Assembly: GCA_029834535.1 (NCBI GenBank)
Contig: JAQMWT010000488.1
Span: 10,001-74,000 of the forward strand
Source of the DNA: Chrysophaeum taylorii
Lineage: Eukaryota > Sar > Pelagophyceae > Pelagomonadales > Pelagomonadaceae
DNA length: 64,000 bases
Direction: 5' to 3'
Position 1 is the first letter of the stretch. Each line of letters starts with the position of its first letter. Both the position numbers and the translations under genes were made by a program. The notes under the pieces were generated by a model. The model saw only the letters and a list, made by a program, of their open reading frames with translations. It had not been told where the DNA came from and did no database searches. This document shows positions 61,616-64,000 of this stretch, one piece after another.

Positions 61616-62815
61616 CTACGACGTCGTCCCGAGGCGCGACGGGTCCATCGAAGGGTAGTGCCGGGGTCTCTTCCGGGGCGGGGGTCCCTCCACGAGTGGT
61701 GGTACCGCTGCGGGACCCCACTTCTCGAGGGCAGCGGCGAGCTCGGGCCGGAGAGGTCCCGACGAGAGCGGTCGCGGTTCGGATAATATCTCGTCTTCTT
61801 GGTGGTTCTTCGCGTAGTCGAGCGGGAGAGACTTTCCGTCGAGATCGATCGAGCCGAGCGCAACGGCCCGGTGCGCCGCCTGGACCTCCTCGAACTCGAC
61901 CAGGGCACAGCTCGCCTTGACCCTCGCATTCCGTATCTCGCCGACGTGGTATAGAGCATCCCTCAAATCTCGCTCCGAGGCCGCACCCCCGACCCACACG
62001 ACGTTCGTCTCCACGGGTGTCTTCTTCGCAACGCGCCCCAAGTACCGCTGCGAGAGGTCGTCCTTCCCCGCCGCGCGCTCCTTGATGGCGAGGTCCGCGT
62101 TCGTGCCGGTACCCTTGAGCAGCTTCCTCGTCGAATCGGGGCACGTCGCCATTACCGCCCGCGGACCTTTCTCCTTCAAAGCCTCGACGAGGGCCCGGCA
62201 TTCGTCGGGATGCGAGGCGGCGAGCTCGGGGAACTTGAAGGCGCCACAGCACGGTCGAAAGGGACACGCGTGCCTTCTGCAAGTCCCCCCGACCCAAAAC
62301 GAGCACAACTTGGGCAGGTTCCGAAACGCGGTGCTATCTCCCGACCTATGCTGCAAACTCCGCGCCAGAGTCAGGAGTTCCCTCGACGCCCCCGACTCCT
62401 CCGTTTTTTCGCGTTGTTGCTGGTAGTAGTAGAGCTGGTTAGCTTTTGACTTTGGTTCTTCCGTATTCTCGCGCTTCAGCAGCGCGTCCCTCACCCCGAC
62501 CGGAACCCCGTAGGTCAGGTCCGTCAGGCACGCCTGGCAGATGTTCTTCTCCAGCGCCACCTCGCGGCAGATAATCGTCTCCTTGAACCGACCCTCGGGC
62601 CCCGCCTTCCACCGAAAACCCTGGAACGGAACGTTCGACACCTTGCACAACTTGTCGCCAAACCGCAATTTTATCATGCGAACGTACGGGTTCGGACCCA
62701 GGCACGTCTCGCACACCATCGGAAACTCCACGGACGATGACCCCAAGGGAACGCCGTCCTTGGCAACGGAGGTGGCGAGGTGCTGCTCGACCCCGAGCGC
62801 GGGACGGTACGCCAT
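61616..62815 (-). CDS. RBM22: RBM22 (Ecm2/Slt11 family) pre-mRNA splicing factor
   Basis: A 399-residue protein, close to the usual 400-420. The conserved zinc-binding N-terminus reads MVCETCLGPNPYVRMIKLRF, CKVSNVPFQGFRWKAG, REVALEKNICQACLTDLTYG and VPVGVRD. A CCCH finger follows (LCSFWVGGTCRRHACPFRP), then an RRM (NVVWVGGAASERDL, CALVEFEEVQAAHRAV). RBM22 sits at the spliceosome catalytic centre, contacting U6 and the pre-mRNA. The gene itself is a single exon. The Pro-rich C-terminus (SEPRPLSSGPLRPEL, PPPRKRPRHYPS) is like other RBM22 proteins. Confidence 0.92.
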   Translation of the reverse strand: MAYRPALGVEQHLATSVAKDGVPLGSSSVEFPMVCETCLGPNPYVRMIKLRFGDKLCKVSNVPFQGFRWKAGPEGRFKETIICREVALEKNICQACLTDLTYGVPVGVRDALLKRENTEEPKSKANQLYYYQQQREKTEESGASRELLTLARSLQHRSGDSTAFRNLPKLCSFWVGGTCRRHACPFRPCCGAFKFPELAASHPDECRALVEALKEKGPRAVMATCPDSTRKLLKGTGTNADLAIKERAAGKDDLSQRYLGRVAKKTPVETNVVWVGGAASERDLRDALYHVGEIRNARVKASCALVEFEEVQAAHRAVALGSIDLDGKSLPLDYAKNHQEDEILSEPRPLSSGPLRPELAAALEKWGPAAVPPLVEGPPPRKRPRHYPSMDPSRLGTTS

Positions 62816-63290
62816 TTCTCTCTACCTCAACACTTACCCTTCTTGTCGAACCTTCGTGTGTGTATATATACAAACTAACAACAACAATGACGTGTTCGTT
62901 CGTTCGTTCTTCAACCAACACAACACAACACAACACTCGGGGTTCAAAAAACAAAAAAAGGCCTCGCTTTCCGCCCCGAAGCCACAACTCGGCGGCGGCG
63001 GCGATTATGCCAGAGCCCCCCAGCAGTCGACGAGACTGTACGAGAGAATGCTAACTTCGCACACACAGATCAGACAGCAACATGGCGGGCGATTGTGGTG
63101 ACCCAACAAAACACGCCGGGTTTGTCAACAACAACAGCCACCATTGGCTTTTGGTGGCTGCCACATATGAGTGAGTCGACCAAGTACAAATGGACAGGGC
63201 GAGGTCTCCTTCTCGGCGGGGCGCGAAAGGAAGGAGGACGCTCATTCAGAACAAGCCGCACAAAAAAAGCCACAAGGGAGGAGGATCATT
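62816..63290. other. Intergenic region; nothing recognised
   Basis: About 475 bases between two minus-strand genes, containing short gttc and acaac runs. No gene or RNA seen. Confidence 0.5.
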
Positions 63291-64000
63291 CTACTCCTCC
63301 TCGGGGTGGACGAGCGCGTCAAAGCCTACGTCGGAGGCGCCACCCCTCGCGAGTGATTCGACGTGAGCGACGGGAATTGGGCTTTGGTCCGATTCTTCTT
63401 CTTCTTCTCCTTCTTCTTCTTCCTCCGAGGTCTCGGCGACAACGGCGAGCTCAACATCTTCTTTGCCTTGATCTGCTTTGGATTGGTGGGAGTCGGAACC
63501 CGAAACGTCCGAAGCAGAAAAGCTGATTCGGCGCCAGAGGGACACGGGGAGGTCGGAGGCGGACCTCAAGTACTGCTTGACATCGCTATCGAGATCGAGG
63601 TGTGCCTGGAAGAGAAGCAAAATTGGTCCGAGCGCGATCGACAGGGCAATGAGCACGGCCGAAATCACTTCTTCGTTCCAATGCGCGCGGAGATCGTGCT
63701 CCATGTTGTCTTCCACGTAGAGCACGATCGTCAAAAGAAGTATAAACGACAGCGTCCCCGACATGAGAATTGCGTAGGTGTCGACCTCGTCGAGGGCGAA
63801 CGGCTTGGCGACCATGTACACGATGAAGAAGAAGAGCGAGACGATGTAGGTCCCGTACAGCAGACCTAGCTGATTTTCGTTGGGGATCGTCGCTGGGAGC
63901 ACCGCGGTGAGCATGAGCCGACGCAAACACTCGAATGTTTCAAACCACCAGAAACGGGGGTCGTAGTCGATGAAGAGAAAGGCGAGGTGGGAGATTTCCT
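63291..64000 (-). CDS. Multi-pass membrane protein, C-terminal part (runs off the window)
   Basis: The reading frame is open from the window edge: ISHLAFLFIDYDPRFWWFET and FECLRRLMLTAVLPATIPN, then three hydrophobic helices (YGTYIVSLFFFIVYMVA, ILMSGTLSFILLLTIVLYV and ISAVLIALSIALGPILLLF) and an acidic Ser/Glu tail. The YDPRFWWFE.FEC.RRL.L motif before three helices is typical of the C-terminal channel-like part of very large protist membrane proteins with extracellular repeats. The start lies beyond the window, and Met codons near 63917 are internal. Function unknown. Confidence 0.65.
   Translation of the reverse strand, partial: EISHLAFLFIDYDPRFWWFETFECLRRLMLTAVLPATIPNENQLGLLYGTYIVSLFFFIVYMVAKPFALDEVDTYAILMSGTLSFILLLTIVLYVEDNMEHDLRAHWNEEVISAVLIALSIALGPILLLFQAHLDLDSDVKQYLRSASDLPVSLWRRISFSASDVSGSDSHQSKADQGKEDVELAVVAETSEEEEEGEEEEESDQSPIPVAHVESLARGGASDVGFDALVHPEEE

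Noticed and set aside
1-64000. CRISPR arrays, rRNA genes or bacterial operon signals
   Set aside because: No spaced repeats of CRISPR type, no rRNA signatures and no Shine-Dalgarno-led operons were seen; gene content is eukaryotic.

Overview
The window is nuclear DNA from a GC-rich, intron-poor, flagellated microbial eukaryote. A heterokont (stramenopile) alga such as a pelagophyte fits best; a haptophyte-like protist cannot be excluded. The reasons are: eukaryote-only genes (LEO1 of the Paf1 complex, the splicing factor RBM22, the intraflagellar-transport subunit IFT43, PAGM); an ankyrin family built on 'GCPWD' repeats, which is common in algae and large algal viruses; mostly single-exon genes only tens of bases apart; and many microsatellites between genes.

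Layout. 1-2.9 kb: repeats and decayed genes, including a broken DDE-type DNA transposon. 2.9-26.7 kb: two tandem copies of a giant membrane-bound acyl-processing synthase. Copy A (2931-15683) has four fatty acyl-AMP ligase-like (FAAL) modules, two acyl-CoA-dehydrogenase-like domains, an acyl-carrier domain, and a C-terminal tail alternating membrane segments with three left-handed beta-helix domains, like the tail of bacterial Pls/PosA synthetases. Copy B (17603-26710) is the same with only two FAAL modules. From within the last FAAL to just past the stop the copies are almost identical. Each copy carries one FAAL module damaged by a pair of frame-compensating indels. 28-35 kb: a coiled-coil protein, a phosphoglycerate mutase fused to an EF-hand, a glycosyltransferase, a transposon-like relic and a PDZ-domain protein. 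35.4-40.2 kb: three blocks of a GC-rich minisatellite (one inverted relative to the others) around another dead DDE transposon. 40.2-64 kb: a gene-dense run encoding a glutathione S-transferase, a leucine-rich-repeat (LRR) protein, an EF-hand/WD40 protein, LEO1, a secreted LRR protein with a repetitive basic tail, an IQ-motif protein, PAGM, a small spliced membrane protein, IFT43, cytochrome b5, an ankyrin protein, a SUMO-like/RRM/MATH/ankyrin protein, RBM22 and the 3' end of a multi-pass membrane protein.

The standout system is the FAAL-ACAD-ACP-Pls-like synthase. Its order suggests that free fatty acids are adenylated by FAALs, loaded on the carrier domain, oxidised by the first dehydrogenase (the second lacks the usual catalytic Glu), and then handed to membrane-embedded beta-helix domains. 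That pathway is inference from domain order. The other genes are mostly ordinary housekeeping or flagellar genes. All assignments come from reading the translated sequence; no database search was possible.
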